64,000 nt of DNA from Sphingomonas suaedae (GTDB taxonomy: Bacteria; Pseudomonadota; Alphaproteobacteria; Sphingomonadales; Sphingomonadaceae), in assembly GCF_007833215.1 (NCBI RefSeq), contig NZ_CP042239.1, positions 3,160,001-3,224,000 of the forward strand, read 5' to 3'. Below the pieces are notes generated by a model. That model was not told where the DNA came from. It saw only the letters and a list, made by a program, of their open reading frames with translations, and searched no databases. Positions 1-8,224 of this stretch are shown piece by piece (positions within the stretch are counted from its first letter, which is position 1; each line of letters starts with the position of its first letter). Both the position numbers and the translations under genes were made by a program.

Positions 1-128
1 GCGCTGTCGGAGGGGGCAAGGATCTTCTTGCCGGTCGCGACCTGCGTCTGAAACTGGTCGGCCTGTCTGGTCAGGCTCGCCATCATCAGCGAGGGGCGGT
101 CGAAGCTCTGGCTGGTCGTTACGCGCAT
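1..128 (-). CDS. flgL: Flagellar hook-filament junction protein FlgL, N-terminal part only
   Basis: The window opens inside this gene, which reads leftwards from an ATG at 128; about 42 codons are visible. The start MRVTTSQSF and the following amphipathic helix with Q-T-Q-V-A-T-G-K-K resemble the N-terminal D0/D1 helix of flagellin-like junction proteins. It starts five bases after the flgK stop, the usual flgK-flgL order. FlgL would join the hook to the filament as the second junction protein (HAP3). The rest lies outside the window, so length and C-terminal domain cannot be judged. Confidence 0.85.
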   Translation of the reverse strand, partial: MRVTTSQSFDRPSLMMASLTRQADQFQTQVATGKKILAPSDS

Positions 129-133
129 CGCGG

Positions 134-1465
134 TCACCGGATGTTAAAGAGGGTATCGAGCGTTTCGCGGGCGACCTGGATCACCCGGCTCGACGCCTGA
201 TAGGCTTGCTGGAAGCGGATCAGATCGACCGCTTCCTCATCGACATTGACGCCGCTCACCGAATCGCGCGCCGCGATCGCGTTGGTGCGGATCGTCGACT
301 GGACCTCGGCAATGGCGCGGCGCCCGGCGAGCGCGCTGGCATTGCCGGTGGTGAGCGTGGTGAGCTGGCTCTCGAACCCTTCGGTGCTGCGCAGCGTCGT
401 GAGCGCGGTCAGATTACCATTGTCACGCTCGCCTGCGCCGGGCGCGGCGGCGGCGATACCGCGCGGATCATTGAGGATCATGCGGAAATCGCTCGCCCCG
501 CTCGCCTCGAACATTGCCGCGCCGGATGTGCCGGTCAAATCCTCGCCTGCCGCCTGCACCGCGTTGACGCCATCGGCAAACTCCACTGCCAGCGCGTCGA
601 GCGCATCGCGCGCGTCGGAGAGCCGCGCCGCGCCTTCCGCCATTCCCGCGAGCGCGCCGCCGGTCGGGGTAAGACTGTGCGATCCGTCGATGCCATAAGC
701 GGCGAAGGAGACCGCGGCGTCATTGCGTGCGTAGGTGACGACCGCGGCCTGATCGCCCTGGACCAGCACCGGTCCGCTCGCACCGACACGGACGCTGACG
801 CGTCCGGCGGCATCGAAGCTCGTCGCGATATCGGTGAGCGCGCTCATGGATTCGAGCAGCCGGTCGCGCTCGTCGAGCAAGGCGGCCTGCGCGCTGGTGT
901 TTTGCGGCGTGCGGCCGAGCGCCGAATTGACCTTGGCCAGTCCGGAGCTCAGCGCGTTGAGATCGGACACCGCCGCTTCCGCCGTGCCGTCGAGGTCGGC
1001 GAGCGCGCCGTCGACGGCGGAGCCGGTCGCGGCAAAGGCATTGGCGAGGCTGGCGGCCGCCTGAAGCATTGTGGCGCGCGGCGCGCTCGCCGACGGGTCG
1101 GCGGCGAGTGCGGTGGCGGCGTTGAAGAATGCGGTCATCCGCTCGTCGAGCTTGTTGGCGGTCAGCGCGCTTTCGGTGCGTTCGAGCCAGACGACCCCCG
1201 CCTCGCTGCGCGCAAGGTCGGACCCGGCGGCACGCACTTCGGCGCTGCGCAGGTCGCTGCCCGTGCGGGTGACGCCGGTGACGGTGACGCCAAGGCCGTT
1301 GAGCGTGCGGTTCGACCCGTCGCTCGGCGCGGCGACCTCGCTGGGATTGGAAACCCGGCGCGAATAGCCCGCAGTGCCCGCGTTGGCGATATTCTCGGAC
1401 GTGGTGGTCAGCGCGGTCTGATAGGCGCGAACGCCGCTCGCACCAATGGACAGCATGTCGCTCAT
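134..1465 (-). CDS. flgK: Flagellar hook-associated protein 1 FlgK
   Basis: 443 residues, on the short side for FlgK. It forms the first junction ring between hook and filament. The N-terminus carries the rod/hook-family signature (S-E-N-I-A-N-A at about residues 23-29, then G-Y-S-R-R). The C-terminus has the matching helix with V-D-E-E-A-V-D-L-I-R-F-Q-Q-A-Y-Q, typical of FlgK and FlgE-type proteins. The middle is low-complexity Ala/Ser-rich helix. Its ATG overlaps the flgJ stop by four bases (ATGA), so the two are probably translationally coupled. It is the penultimate gene seen in the leftward flgB operon. Confidence 0.95.
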   Translation of the reverse strand: MSDMLSIGASGVRAYQTALTTTSENIANAGTAGYSRRVSNPSEVAAPSDGSNRTLNGLGVTVTGVTRTGSDLRSAEVRAAGSDLARSEAGVVWLERTESALTANKLDERMTAFFNAATALAADPSASAPRATMLQAAASLANAFAATGSAVDGALADLDGTAEAAVSDLNALSSGLAKVNSALGRTPQNTSAQAALLDERDRLLESMSALTDIATSFDAAGRVSVRVGASGPVLVQGDQAAVVTYARNDAAVSFAAYGIDGSHSLTPTGGALAGMAEGAARLSDARDALDALAVEFADGVNAVQAAGEDLTGTSGAAMFEASGASDFRMILNDPRGIAAAAPGAGERDNGNLTALTTLRSTEGFESQLTTLTTGNASALAGRRAIAEVQSTIRTNAIAARDSVSGVNVDEEAVDLIRFQQAYQASSRVIQVARETLDTLFNIR

Positions 1466-1803
1466 GGCGTGTCACCCTTGGTCGCGGCGGAGGCGGCGTC
1501 GGGCACCGATCCGGCTTTTGCCAGAAACTCGGTCATTGCCTTGCCGATGCCGATCGGCGTGTGCGCGGCCATATTTTCGGCCAGCTTCTGGTCCTGCATG
1601 TCGCGGAACTGGTCGAGCGCCTGGCTCTCGAACAGGCTGTCGGCGAGCTTCGCCTTGCGCATCGAGCTCAGCATCATCTTGGTGAAGATCGCCTCGAACT
1701 TCTCGCCCGCCGCGTCCAGATTGTCGCGCGTCCCCAGCCGAGCGGTGTCGGTCGAGACACTGCCGGTCAGCTTGAGCGAGGCTGGGGCGATCGGCTGGGT
1801 CAC
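1462..1803 (-). CDS. flgJ: FlgJ rod-binding domain protein, no muramidase domain
   Basis: 113 residues, equal to the N-terminal rod-scaffold half of enteric FlgJ (about 315 residues). The family pattern is visible: [16 protein letters not shown] at residues about 33-48 and [12 protein letters not shown] at about 64-75. The C-terminal peptidoglycan hydrolase domain is absent. In many alphaproteobacteria that activity is a separate protein, and a lytic transglycosylase at 10773-11648 could supply it here. The start is GTG at 1803, overlapping the flgI stop as GTGA. The product should be periplasmic and cap or scaffold rod assembly. Confidence 0.9.
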   Translation of the reverse strand: MTQPIAPASLKLTGSVSTDTARLGTRDNLDAAGEKFEAIFTKMMLSSMRKAKLADSLFESQALDQFRDMQDQKLAENMAAHTPIGIGKAMTEFLAKAGSVPDAASAATKGDTP

Positions 1804-2894
1804 AGGACGATCAGCTCCGCCTTGAGCGCGCCGGCCTGCTTCAGGGCTTCCAGGATCGCGACCAGGTCGGCTGGCGAGGCGCCGATCGCGTTCACCGCCT
1901 TCACCACATCGGCAAGCTTGGGACCCGGATCCAGCAGGAACATCGGCCGCTTCTCCTCCTCGACGCCGACCCCGCTGCGCTGTTCGACCGCGGTTTCCCC
2001 CTGGCTGAACGGCAGCGGCTGACTGACACGCTGAGCTTCATCAATACGAACAGTCAGTTTACCATGTGTTACCGCGGCGGGGCTGACCCGCACGGCGGAG
2101 TTGATGACTACGGTGCCGGTGCGCGCGTTAACGATGACCTTGGCGGCGGCTTCGGCGGCGTCGACGTTGAGATTCTCGATCTCGCTCATGATCTGCGCGC
2201 GGACATCGGCGCCCTGCGGCGCTGCGACGGCGACCGACACGGCATCCACCGCGCGCGCGGTGCCGAAGCCGAACCGGCCATTGATCGCGTCGGCGACGCG
2301 CTGGGCGGTGGTGAAGTCCGCGCGGGCGAGGTTGTAGGTCAGCGTAGGGGCGGTGGCGAAGCCGGTCTCGACCGCGCGCTCGACCGTTGCACCCTCCGGG
2401 ATACGGCCAGATGACGGAATGTTGACGACGATCTTCGATCCGTCCGCGCCCTCGGCGCCCAGACCGCCCACGGCGAGGTTACCCTGCGCCATTGCGTAAA
2501 TCTGTCCGTCCGCACCCATCAGCGGAGTCATCACGAGCGTGCCGCCGCGCAGGGATTTTGCCTTGCCCATCGACGAGACGGTGATGTCGAGCTTTTGCCC
2601 CGGCTTGGCGAAGGGCGGCAGTTCGGCCGTCACCATCACCACCGCTGCATTTTTGAGCGCTGGATTGACGCCAGGCGGCAGCGCCAGACCGAAGCGCGCG
2701 GTGACGCCCTTCATCGACTGGACGGTATATTCGAGATTGTCGTCGCCCGTTCCCGGCAGACCGACGACGATGCCGTAGCCGGTCAGCTGGTTGGTGCGGA
2801 TGCCCTGGAAATTGCCGAGATCCTTGATCCGCTCGGCCGCGACGGGCTGGGCGAGAAGGAGTGTTGCGAGCAGGGAGAGCAGAAAGCGCAGCAT
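1800..2894 (-). CDS. flgI: Flagellar P-ring protein FlgI
   Basis: 364 residues, the normal FlgI length. A Sec signal peptide ([14 protein letters not shown] ending A-A-A-E) precedes the typical mature start [11 protein letters not shown]. The motif [17 protein letters not shown] is a strong family signature. FlgI polymerises in the periplasm around the rod as the P-ring. I chose ATG 2894 because a GAGG ribosome site stands nine bases upstream; an in-frame ATG at 2903 is possible. It follows flgH directly. Confidence 0.95.
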   Translation of the reverse strand: MLRFLLSLLATLLLAQPVAAERIKDLGNFQGIRTNQLTGYGIVVGLPGTGDDNLEYTVQSMKGVTARFGLALPPGVNPALKNAAVVMVTAELPPFAKPGQKLDITVSSMGKAKSLRGGTLVMTPLMGADGQIYAMAQGNLAVGGLGAEGADGSKIVVNIPSSGRIPEGATVERAVETGFATAPTLTYNLARADFTTAQRVADAINGRFGFGTARAVDAVSVAVAAPQGADVRAQIMSEIENLNVDAAEAAAKVIVNARTGTVVINSAVRVSPAAVTHGKLTVRIDEAQRVSQPLPFSQGETAVEQRSGVGVEEEKRPMFLLDPGPKLADVVKAVNAIGASPADLVAILEALKQAGALKAELIVL

Positions 2895-2905
2895 GTCTTT
2901 CATCC

Positions 2906-3592
2906 TCAGAACGGACTGATGACTTGGAAGAAGCGGCTGAGCCACCCCTGCCGGGCGGCACGGGCGACGTCGCCCTTGCCGGTATAGGCGATCTGCGCAT
3001 CGGCCACGCGGGTGGAGGCGATGCGGTTGTTCGCGTCGATATCGGTGGGTCGTATGATGCCCTTGATCTGGATGAACTCGTCGCCACGGTTCAGCGTGAC
3101 GCGCTTCTGCCCCTGGACCAGCATCGTGCCGTTCGGCAGCACCGCGGCCACGGTCACGCTGATCTCGCCCGACAGTGCATTGGACTGGTCGGCGGCGCCG
3201 GTGCCCTTGAATCCGCGCTTGCCGCTGATGCTCGCGTCGCTCTGGTTGAACAGGTTGAGCGCGCCCGTTGTCGGCGGGGTGATCGAAAAGCCGCCGCCGC
3301 TGTCGAGATTGGTGCCCGCCGATTTGGACGCGCTGGTGCGCTCGACCAGTACGATCGTTACCGGATCGCCGACGCGGCGCGCCCGGGTCCCCTCGTAGAG
3401 CGCGGCATAGCCCTCGCTCGCCTGAAAGATCGATCCGTTGGCGGGCGGCGGCGCGGTGACCGGCGCGGGCAGGGTGACGGTAAAGTCCTCCCGGGGCTTT
3501 TTCTTGCCGAACAGCTTTGCGTCCGCAGGCGCGGCGAGCATGAGCGGGGCGACGAGCGCAGCGCCGATGGCGAGACCGATGATGAAGCGCAT
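2906..3592 (-). CDS. flgH: Flagellar L-ring protein FlgH, lacking the lipobox cysteine
   Basis: 228 residues. FlgH forms the outer-membrane L-ring. Conserved parts include [10 protein letters not shown] at about residues 75-84 and the C-terminal block with [11 protein letters not shown] and [12 protein letters not shown]. The start is ATG 3592, with GAGGGG seven bases upstream; a longer reading frame overlaps flgG and is less likely. Family members are usually lipoproteins with a cysteine after the signal peptide. Here the signal ends L-A-A-P-A-D-A followed by K-L-F-G, and the whole protein contains no cysteine, so cleavage by signal peptidase I is expected. Confidence 0.93.
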   Translation of the reverse strand: MRFIIGLAIGAALVAPLMLAAPADAKLFGKKKPREDFTVTLPAPVTAPPPANGSIFQASEGYAALYEGTRARRVGDPVTIVLVERTSASKSAGTNLDSGGGFSITPPTTGALNLFNQSDASISGKRGFKGTGAADQSNALSGEISVTVAAVLPNGTMLVQGQKRVTLNRGDEFIQIKGIIRPTDIDANNRIASTRVADAQIAYTGKGDVARAARQGWLSRFFQVISPF

Positions 3593-3602
3593 CGCGGCCC
3601 CC

Positions 3603-4391
3603 TCAGACGTTCTGGTTGACATATTGCAGCATCTCGTCGGTGGCCGAGATCATCTTGGAATTGACCTCATAGGCGCGCTGGGTCTCGATCATGTCGACCA
3701 GTTCCTCGACGACATTGACGTTCGATCCTTCGAGCATCCCCTGGCGGATGTTGCCGCGACCGTCCTGCCCGGCGATGCCGAGATTGACCGCGCCGCTCGC
3801 CGCAGTCTCGACGAGGTAATTGTCGCCGACCGCCTGCAGCCCCGCCGAATTGGGAAAGGCCGCGATCTGGATCTGGCCGATCTGGCTCGCCTCGGTCTGG
3901 CCGGGGATGGTCGCGCTGACGGTGCCGTCGCTGCCGACGGTGATCGACGTCGCGCCCTCGGGAATGGTGATTCCGGGCATTACCTGATAGCCCTCATTGG
4001 TCACCATCAACCCTTCGGGCGAGCGGGAGAAATTGCCTGCGCGGGTATAGCCCAGCTGACCGCCCGGCATCTGTACCTGGAAATAGCCATTGCCATCGAG
4101 CGCCATGTCGAGCGCGTTGCCGGTGGTCTGCATAGCCCCCTGGGTATCGATCCGCGCCGTCCCCTGGACGCGCACGCCGGTGCCGAGGTTCAGGCCGGTG
4201 GCATATTTTGTCTCTGCGGTGCTGGCGGAGCCGGGCGCGGTCACGACCTGATAGGCCAGCGCCTCGAAGCTCGCGCGGTCGCGCTTGAACCCCGTCGTGT
4301 TGACGTTGGCGAGGTTGTTCGAGATCACCCGCATACGCATGTCCTGGGCATCAAGCCCGGTGCGCGCGATGTGCATTGCTGCGGAACCCAT
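3603..4391 (-). CDS. flgG: Flagellar distal rod protein FlgG
   Basis: 262 residues, the exact usual length of FlgG. N-terminal signature A-R-T-G-L-D-A-Q-D-M-R-M-R-V-I-S-N-N-L-A-N-V-N-T-T-G-F is present at about residues 9-35, and the C-terminal V-N-V-V-E-E-L-V-D-M-I-E-T-Q-R-A-Y-E-V-N-S-K closes the coiled-coil D0 domain. FlgG builds the distal rod. Fifty-nine bases separate it from flgF upstream, the widest gap in this operon; I see no promoter there. Confidence 0.96.
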   Translation of the reverse strand: MGSAAMHIARTGLDAQDMRMRVISNNLANVNTTGFKRDRASFEALAYQVVTAPGSASTAETKYATGLNLGTGVRVQGTARIDTQGAMQTTGNALDMALDGNGYFQVQMPGGQLGYTRAGNFSRSPEGLMVTNEGYQVMPGITIPEGATSITVGSDGTVSATIPGQTEASQIGQIQIAAFPNSAGLQAVGDNYLVETAASGAVNLGIAGQDGRGNIRQGMLEGSNVNVVEELVDMIETQRAYEVNSKMISATDEMLQYVNQNV

Positions 4392-4450
4392 GGTCTTGGT
4401 CCTTCCTAAAAATTCTTAGCTGACGTGCATCAAAGCCGCGTGCTGATGTT

Positions 4451-5194
4451 TCAGCTGACGCGCATCAACGACGCTGCGCTCTCGTCCATGCTCTTGGCTT
4501 CGCGGAGCAGATTGGCCTGCACCTCGTAGCTGCGCTGATTTTCGATCATGTCGACCAGCGCCTGGGTCAGGTTGACGTTCGACTGTTCGAGCGCGCCGGT
4601 CTGGACCTTCGCCTCCATATCCTGGGGCAGCGCGCCGCCGCCGCGGACATGGAGCAGATTGTCCAGCCCCTTCACCGTCGTGCTGCCCTGGTCGCTCACC
4701 AGCTTGAGCTGGTCGAGGATCTGGGGCGGCTGGCTGGGGTCGGCGCCCGGAGGCACGATCGAGATCGTCCCGTCATCGGCGATCACGATCTTGTCATGGG
4801 GCGGCACGGTGATGGGGCCCCCCGACCCCATCACCGGGAAACCGTCGCCGGTTTCCAACACGCCACTCGGCGCGATGCGAAGATCGCCGCGCCGCGTATA
4901 GGCTTCGCTGCCATCGGCAGCCTGTACCGCGAGCCAGTTCTCGCCGGTAATGGCGATGTCGAGCCCGCGGCCGGTCTGGGTGATCGCACCCGCGCGCCGG
5001 TCCATATCGACCACGGTTTCGGCGCTGGGCTGGCGGCTGTCGTGGCCGTCGCCCTGTACCATCAACCGCTCGAAATTGACCCGGTCGGCGCGGAAGCCGA
5101 TCGTCGAGGCGTTCGCGATATTGTTCGCGATCGTCGCCTGCGCATCCATCTGGCCCTTGAGACCCGACAATGCGGTATAGACGAGCCTGTCCAT
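4451..5194 (-). CDS. flgF: Flagellar proximal rod protein FlgF
   Basis: 247 residues, normal for FlgF. It shares the rod/hook family ends: N-terminal G-Q-M-D-A-Q-A-T-I-A-N-N-I-A-N-A-S-T-I-G-F and C-terminal N-V-N-L-T-Q-A-L-V-D-M-I-E-N-Q-R-S-Y-E-V-Q. It differs from its neighbour FlgG in the middle and in its position between flgE and flgG, the standard order. FlgF contributes to the proximal rod in the periplasm. The start ATG at 5194 has an AGGAG-like site just upstream. Confidence 0.94.
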   Translation of the reverse strand: MDRLVYTALSGLKGQMDAQATIANNIANASTIGFRADRVNFERLMVQGDGHDSRQPSAETVVDMDRRAGAITQTGRGLDIAITGENWLAVQAADGSEAYTRRGDLRIAPSGVLETGDGFPVMGSGGPITVPPHDKIVIADDGTISIVPPGADPSQPPQILDQLKLVSDQGSTTVKGLDNLLHVRGGGALPQDMEAKVQTGALEQSNVNLTQALVDMIENQRSYEVQANLLREAKSMDESAASLMRVS

Positions 5195-5220
5195 CGCGAA
5201 TGCCTCCTAACCCGTTGAAA

Positions 5221-6510
5221 TCAGCTGCGGATGTTGAAAATGGTCTGCGAGATCTGGCTCGCGGTATCGAGCGCCTTGGCGTTCGCCTGGAAATTGCGCT
5301 GTGCCGCGATCAGGCCGACCAGCTCCTCGGTAATATCGACGTTCGATCGCTCGATCGCGCCCGACATCAGGTCGCCAAAGCCGTTCGATCCCGGTTCACC
5401 CAGCCGCGGCTCGCCCGACAGGCCGGTCGCGGCCCAGGTTGAATTGCCGAGCTGGCGCAGCCCCGACGGGTTGGAGAAGGCGGCGAGCGCCACCTTGCCC
5501 AGCGCCATGCTGTCGCCGTTGGAGAAGCTGGCGCGGACGATGCCGTCCTCGCCCACCGTCACACCGTCGAGCTGACCCACCGCGCGGCCGTCCTGCGAGC
5601 GGCTGTCGACGCTGAACGGCGCGCCAAGCTGCGTCGTCGCGCTGCCGAAGTCGAGCGCGATGCTCTGTTCCGTGGTGCTGGTCCCCACCGTGAACGGCGC
5701 GAACTGGGTCGGCTCGGTCGGCTGCGTCAGCGCGCCATTGGCGTCGAACGTCAGGGTCACCGGCTGCGGGTTCTCGGCATCCGTGCCCAGCTGCTTGTCG
5801 CCGACAAAGGTATAGACCGACCAGCTCGCCGGAGCCTCGGTCGTCTCGCGCACGAAATAGCTGGTCATGGTCAGCGGGTTGCCGCTGGCGTCATAGATCG
5901 TCGTCTGGGTCGAATTGTTGTAGGTGCCCGGATCAAACCGGTCGAACGCATAGGGCGTTTCCTCGGTGAAGCGCGACGCCTCGGCCGGGACGGATGAATA
6001 GGCCGAGAGGTTGAGCGACAGCGCGACATTCTCGGTCGCCTCCGGTACGCCGCTGGTCTGCGGCAGGCGCAGGTTGACGGTGGAGCCGAGGCCAGTCGCG
6101 ACCACCGCGCCCGACCCGTCGACCGGATAGACCTGGAGATAGCCGCCCTGCGAATCGGTGACATAGCGGTCGCTGTCGACCAGGAAGCTGCCGTTGCGGG
6201 TGAAGTTCACCCCCGCCGCTTCCAGGCTCGGCTTGACCGCGAAGAAGCCGTCCCCGGCGATCGCGATGTCCAGGCTCGATGCCGATTGCTGCATCCCGCC
6301 CTGGCCAAATTGCTGGCGGATCCCCTTCACCACCGTGCCCGATCCGATCATCTGGTTCGGGTTGAGCGACACGCTCGACGCGATGACGTCGGCGAATTCG
6401 GTCCGGCTCTTCTTGAAGCCGTTGGTCGAGACGTTCGACAGATTGTGCGAGATGGTCGACATGTCGGTCTGCGCCGCCTGAAGACCGGAGAGCGAGGTAA
6501 AGAAGGACAT
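5221..6510 (-). CDS. flgE: Flagellar hook protein FlgE
   Basis: 429 residues, a medium-length FlgE. The N-terminal motif Q-T-D-M-S-T-I-S-H-N-L-S-N-V-S-T-N-G-F-K-K-S-R is typical of hook protein, and the C-terminal N-V-D-I-T-E-E-L-V-G-L-I-A-A-Q-R-N-F-Q matches the D0 helix. The central part (about residues 150-330) carries the hook-specific D1/D2 beta domains. Subunits are exported through the flagellar export gate and polymerise on the rod, using the FlgD scaffold encoded just upstream in the operon. Confidence 0.95.
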   Translation of the reverse strand: MSFFTSLSGLQAAQTDMSTISHNLSNVSTNGFKKSRTEFADVIASSVSLNPNQMIGSGTVVKGIRQQFGQGGMQQSASSLDIAIAGDGFFAVKPSLEAAGVNFTRNGSFLVDSDRYVTDSQGGYLQVYPVDGSGAVVATGLGSTVNLRLPQTSGVPEATENVALSLNLSAYSSVPAEASRFTEETPYAFDRFDPGTYNNSTQTTIYDASGNPLTMTSYFVRETTEAPASWSVYTFVGDKQLGTDAENPQPVTLTFDANGALTQPTEPTQFAPFTVGTSTTEQSIALDFGSATTQLGAPFSVDSRSQDGRAVGQLDGVTVGEDGIVRASFSNGDSMALGKVALAAFSNPSGLRQLGNSTWAATGLSGEPRLGEPGSNGFGDLMSGAIERSNVDITEELVGLIAAQRNFQANAKALDTASQISQTIFNIRS

Positions 6511-6534
6511 TTCGGTAGCTCCTCAGAGGAAAGT

Positions 6535-7218
6535 TCAGGCGACCTTGCGGACCGCGGTGGTGGAGACCTGGCCGATGCCGGGCAGAGTAAGGACCGGGTT
6601 GCCGTCGCTGCCCATCGCCACCGATGTGACCGGCGCCCAGACAAGCGGTTGCGCGGCGACGGCTTCGCCATTGGCGTCGCGTGCGGCGACGCGGATGGTG
6701 AAGGGGCCGTCGCCCGCCGGCTCGCCGGTATCGGTCGTTCCGTCCCATTCGAATTCGGTCTGGCCCGCTGGCGCAGCGCCGAGCGAGACGCTTTTGAGGA
6801 TTTCGCCGTTCGGCCCCTCGATCACGACATTGACCTCGGCCGCCTCGGCGCCCAGTTCGATTACCCCGCCCAGCGATCCATCGGTGCGCGGAAAGGCGAC
6901 ATTGCCCTCCGTCAGCACGGTTCGGCCGGCCCAGGAGACGAGATCGGTGGTCGATGTGCCGCCCAGCTTCGCGGCGATCGCCTGAAGCGTCGTGTTCATC
7001 TCGCTGATCCCGGCGAGCGACGAGAATTGCGCCATCTGCGCAACCATCTGGGTGTTGTCGACCGGCTCGAACGGGTCCTGATTCTTCATCTGCGCCGTCA
7101 TCAGCGTCAGGAAGTCGGACTGGTCCATCGCCTCGGAGCCGAGCGAATTGGTCGCGCTCTGGTTGGTCGTGCCGGTGCGGCCGATGCCGAGATTGGCAAG
7201 CGTCGTGTCGAAGCTCAT
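6535..7218 (-). CDS. flgD: Hook-capping scaffold protein FlgD
   Basis: 227 residues. The N-terminal half has the FlgD signature: D-Q-S-D-F-L-T-L-M-T-A-Q-M-K-N-Q-D-P-F-E-P at about residues 33-53, followed by N-T-Q-M-V-A-Q-M-A-Q-F-S. The C-terminal half contains the FlgD tudor/Fn3-like fold with W-D-G-T-T-D-T-G-E-P. FlgD caps the growing hook and is discarded later. Its start codon shares one base with the flgC stop (TGATG), so coupling is likely. Confidence 0.94.
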   Translation of the reverse strand: MSFDTTLANLGIGRTGTTNQSATNSLGSEAMDQSDFLTLMTAQMKNQDPFEPVDNTQMVAQMAQFSSLAGISEMNTTLQAIAAKLGGTSTTDLVSWAGRTVLTEGNVAFPRTDGSLGGVIELGAEAAEVNVVIEGPNGEILKSVSLGAAPAGQTEFEWDGTTDTGEPAGDGPFTIRVAARDANGEAVAAQPLVWAPVTSVAMGSDGNPVLTLPGIGQVSTTAVRKVA

Positions 7219-7631
7219 CAGCTGCGTCCCAGGTTGAGCGTCTGGGTGATCAGCGTCTTCGCCGTCTGCATCACCTCGACATTGTTCTGATAGGTGCGGG
7301 CGGTCTCCAGCATGTCGACCAGTTCGCGGGTCTCATCGACCGCGCTTTCCCAGATATTGCCGTCCTTGTCGGCCATCGGGTTGCCGGGATCGTAGCGTTT
7401 GGTGGGCGCTTCGCCCGCCGCGACGACGCGCTCGACATCGACGGTGGACATGCCGCTGGCCGCATCGAAATGGGTGCGGAACACCGGCTTCATCGTGCGA
7501 TAGGCTTGGCCCGGGTTGGACGCGACCTGGCCGACATTGGCGAGGTTCGACGCGGTGGTGTTCATCCGCACGAGCTGCGCCGACATGGCGCGTCCCGCGA
7601 CCTGGAAAATGCTGAGCGGCTGGTCGGACAT
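7218..7631 (-). CDS. flgC: Flagellar proximal rod protein FlgC
   Basis: 137 residues, as expected for FlgC. The N-terminal rod motif (M-S-A-Q-L-V-R-M-N-T-T-A-S-N-L-A-N-V) and the C-terminal D-M-L-E-T-A-R-T-Y-Q-N-N-V-E-V-M-Q-T-A-K are both clear. It lies four bases downstream of flgB. FlgB and FlgC build the proximal rod on the MS-ring/FliE adaptor. Confidence 0.95.
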   Translation of the reverse strand: MSDQPLSIFQVAGRAMSAQLVRMNTTASNLANVGQVASNPGQAYRTMKPVFRTHFDAASGMSTVDVERVVAAGEAPTKRYDPGNPMADKDGNIWESAVDETRELVDMLETARTYQNNVEVMQTAKTLITQTLNLGRS

Positions 7632-7635
7632 GTGC

Positions 7636-8001
7636 TTATTCCCCCTTCAGCGCGCGTTTGATCGTGTCGATGCGCCCGTTGAGGAATGCGAGCGTCGTCT
7701 GATAGGCGACCGCATTCTCCGCGAACGCCGTCTGTTCGGTGGCGAGCTCAACGGTGTTGCCGTCGAGGCTGGGCTGGAGCGGCACGCGATATTTGGTCGC
7801 GCCGCCGATCGGATCGGCGCCTGCGAGGCCCCCCATGCCATTGGGCGTCTCGATCGCGTTCAGTGCTTCGCGGAAATCGATGTCCTTCGCCTTGAATCCG
7901 GGGGTCGAGGCGTTGGCGATGTTCGACGCGAGCACTCCCATGCGCTGCGAACGCACCTCGAGCGCGGCGCCATGCACCCCGAAGAGACTGTTGCTGCCCA
8001 T
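7636..8001 (-). CDS. flgB: Flagellar proximal rod protein FlgB
   Basis: 121 residues from ATG 8001, first gene of the leftward flg operon. Family signature R-S-Q-R-M-G-V-L-A-S-N-I-A-N-A-S-T-P-G-F-K-A-K-D at about residues 17-40 and F-L-N-G-R-I-D-T-I-K-R-A-L-K-G-E at the end. A GAGGA ribosome site nine bases before ATG 8001 decides the start; ATG 8016 is in frame but lacks such a site. The very long in-frame extension to 8751 overlaps motA and is not real. A consensus sigma-54 promoter lies 36 bases upstream. Confidence 0.94.
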   Translation of the reverse strand: MGSNSLFGVHGAALEVRSQRMGVLASNIANASTPGFKAKDIDFREALNAIETPNGMGGLAGADPIGGATKYRVPLQPSLDGNTVELATEQTAFAENAVAYQTTLAFLNGRIDTIKRALKGE

Positions 8002-8037
8002 ATGCGTGATCCTCATGCAATCGTTCGGGCCATTCCT

Positions 8038-8053
8038 AGCAATGGGCGTGCCA
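8038..8053 (-). promoter_or_regulatory. Sigma-54 promoter of the flgB operon
   Basis: Read on the minus strand the site is TGGCAC-GCCCA-TTGCT, a full match to the -24/-12 consensus TGGCAC-N5-TTGCW. Transcription would start near 8029, giving a short leader to flgB at 8001. The match is seen directly; RpoN use is inference, supported by the sigma-54 activator gene in this window. Confidence 0.8.
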
Positions 8054-8084
8054 ATTTGGCCGGGCCGCCCCCGAAACGTCGCGA

Positions 8085-8155
8085 TTGCCGGGTTTGGCGG
8101 TGAGACCGGCAAGATGTTGCCGGGTGGTCGGCAAGGCGGTTGCCGCTTTTGCCGG
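8085..8155. promoter_or_regulatory. Array of TTGCCG/CGGCAA motifs, probable enhancer
   Basis: Six copies of the hexamer TTGCCG or its complement start at 8085, 8107, 8117, 8129, 8140 and 8149, so most neighbours are about one helical turn apart. Two of them form the dyad CCGGCAA-gatg-TTGCCGG (8106-8123). The array lies between the divergent sigma-54 promoters of flgB and motA, where an enhancer-binding activator should sit. A second dyad with the same N4 spacing is found near the third sigma-54 promoter. The FlbD-like regulator is the likely protein. Confidence 0.6.
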
Positions 8156-8197
8156 GCGTGCCGACCCCACCGAGCGTCTCCTCCCGGAAGCGGAAAC

Positions 8198-8213
8198 TGG
8201 CCCGGCGCTTGCA
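8198..8213 (+). promoter_or_regulatory. Sigma-54 promoter of motA-motB-flgA
   Basis: TGGCCC-GGCGC-TTGCA matches the -24/-12 consensus except at one -24 base. By the usual spacing transcription would begin near 8224-8225, on the annotated motA ATG, so either the message is nearly leaderless or motA starts further in (a GTG at 8279 is in frame). AGGG before the ATG argues for normal initiation. The site faces the flgB promoter across the motif array. Confidence 0.55.
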
Positions 8214-8224
8214 CAGGGTCGCGC

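Noticed and set aside
206..1825. 539-codon open frame on the plus strand opposite flgK and flgJ
   Set aside because: Arg/Gly/Ala-rich translation with no domain; it lies fully antisense to clear flagellar genes and is a side effect of high GC. The same holds for the other long antisense frames, for example 22325-24208, 24991-26991 and 12687-13940.
8129..8144. CGGCAA-GGCGG-TTGCC as an extra sigma-54 promoter
   Set aside because: Two inverted half-sites of the array, five bases apart, automatically give GG-N10-GC. The better promoter for motA is at 8198.
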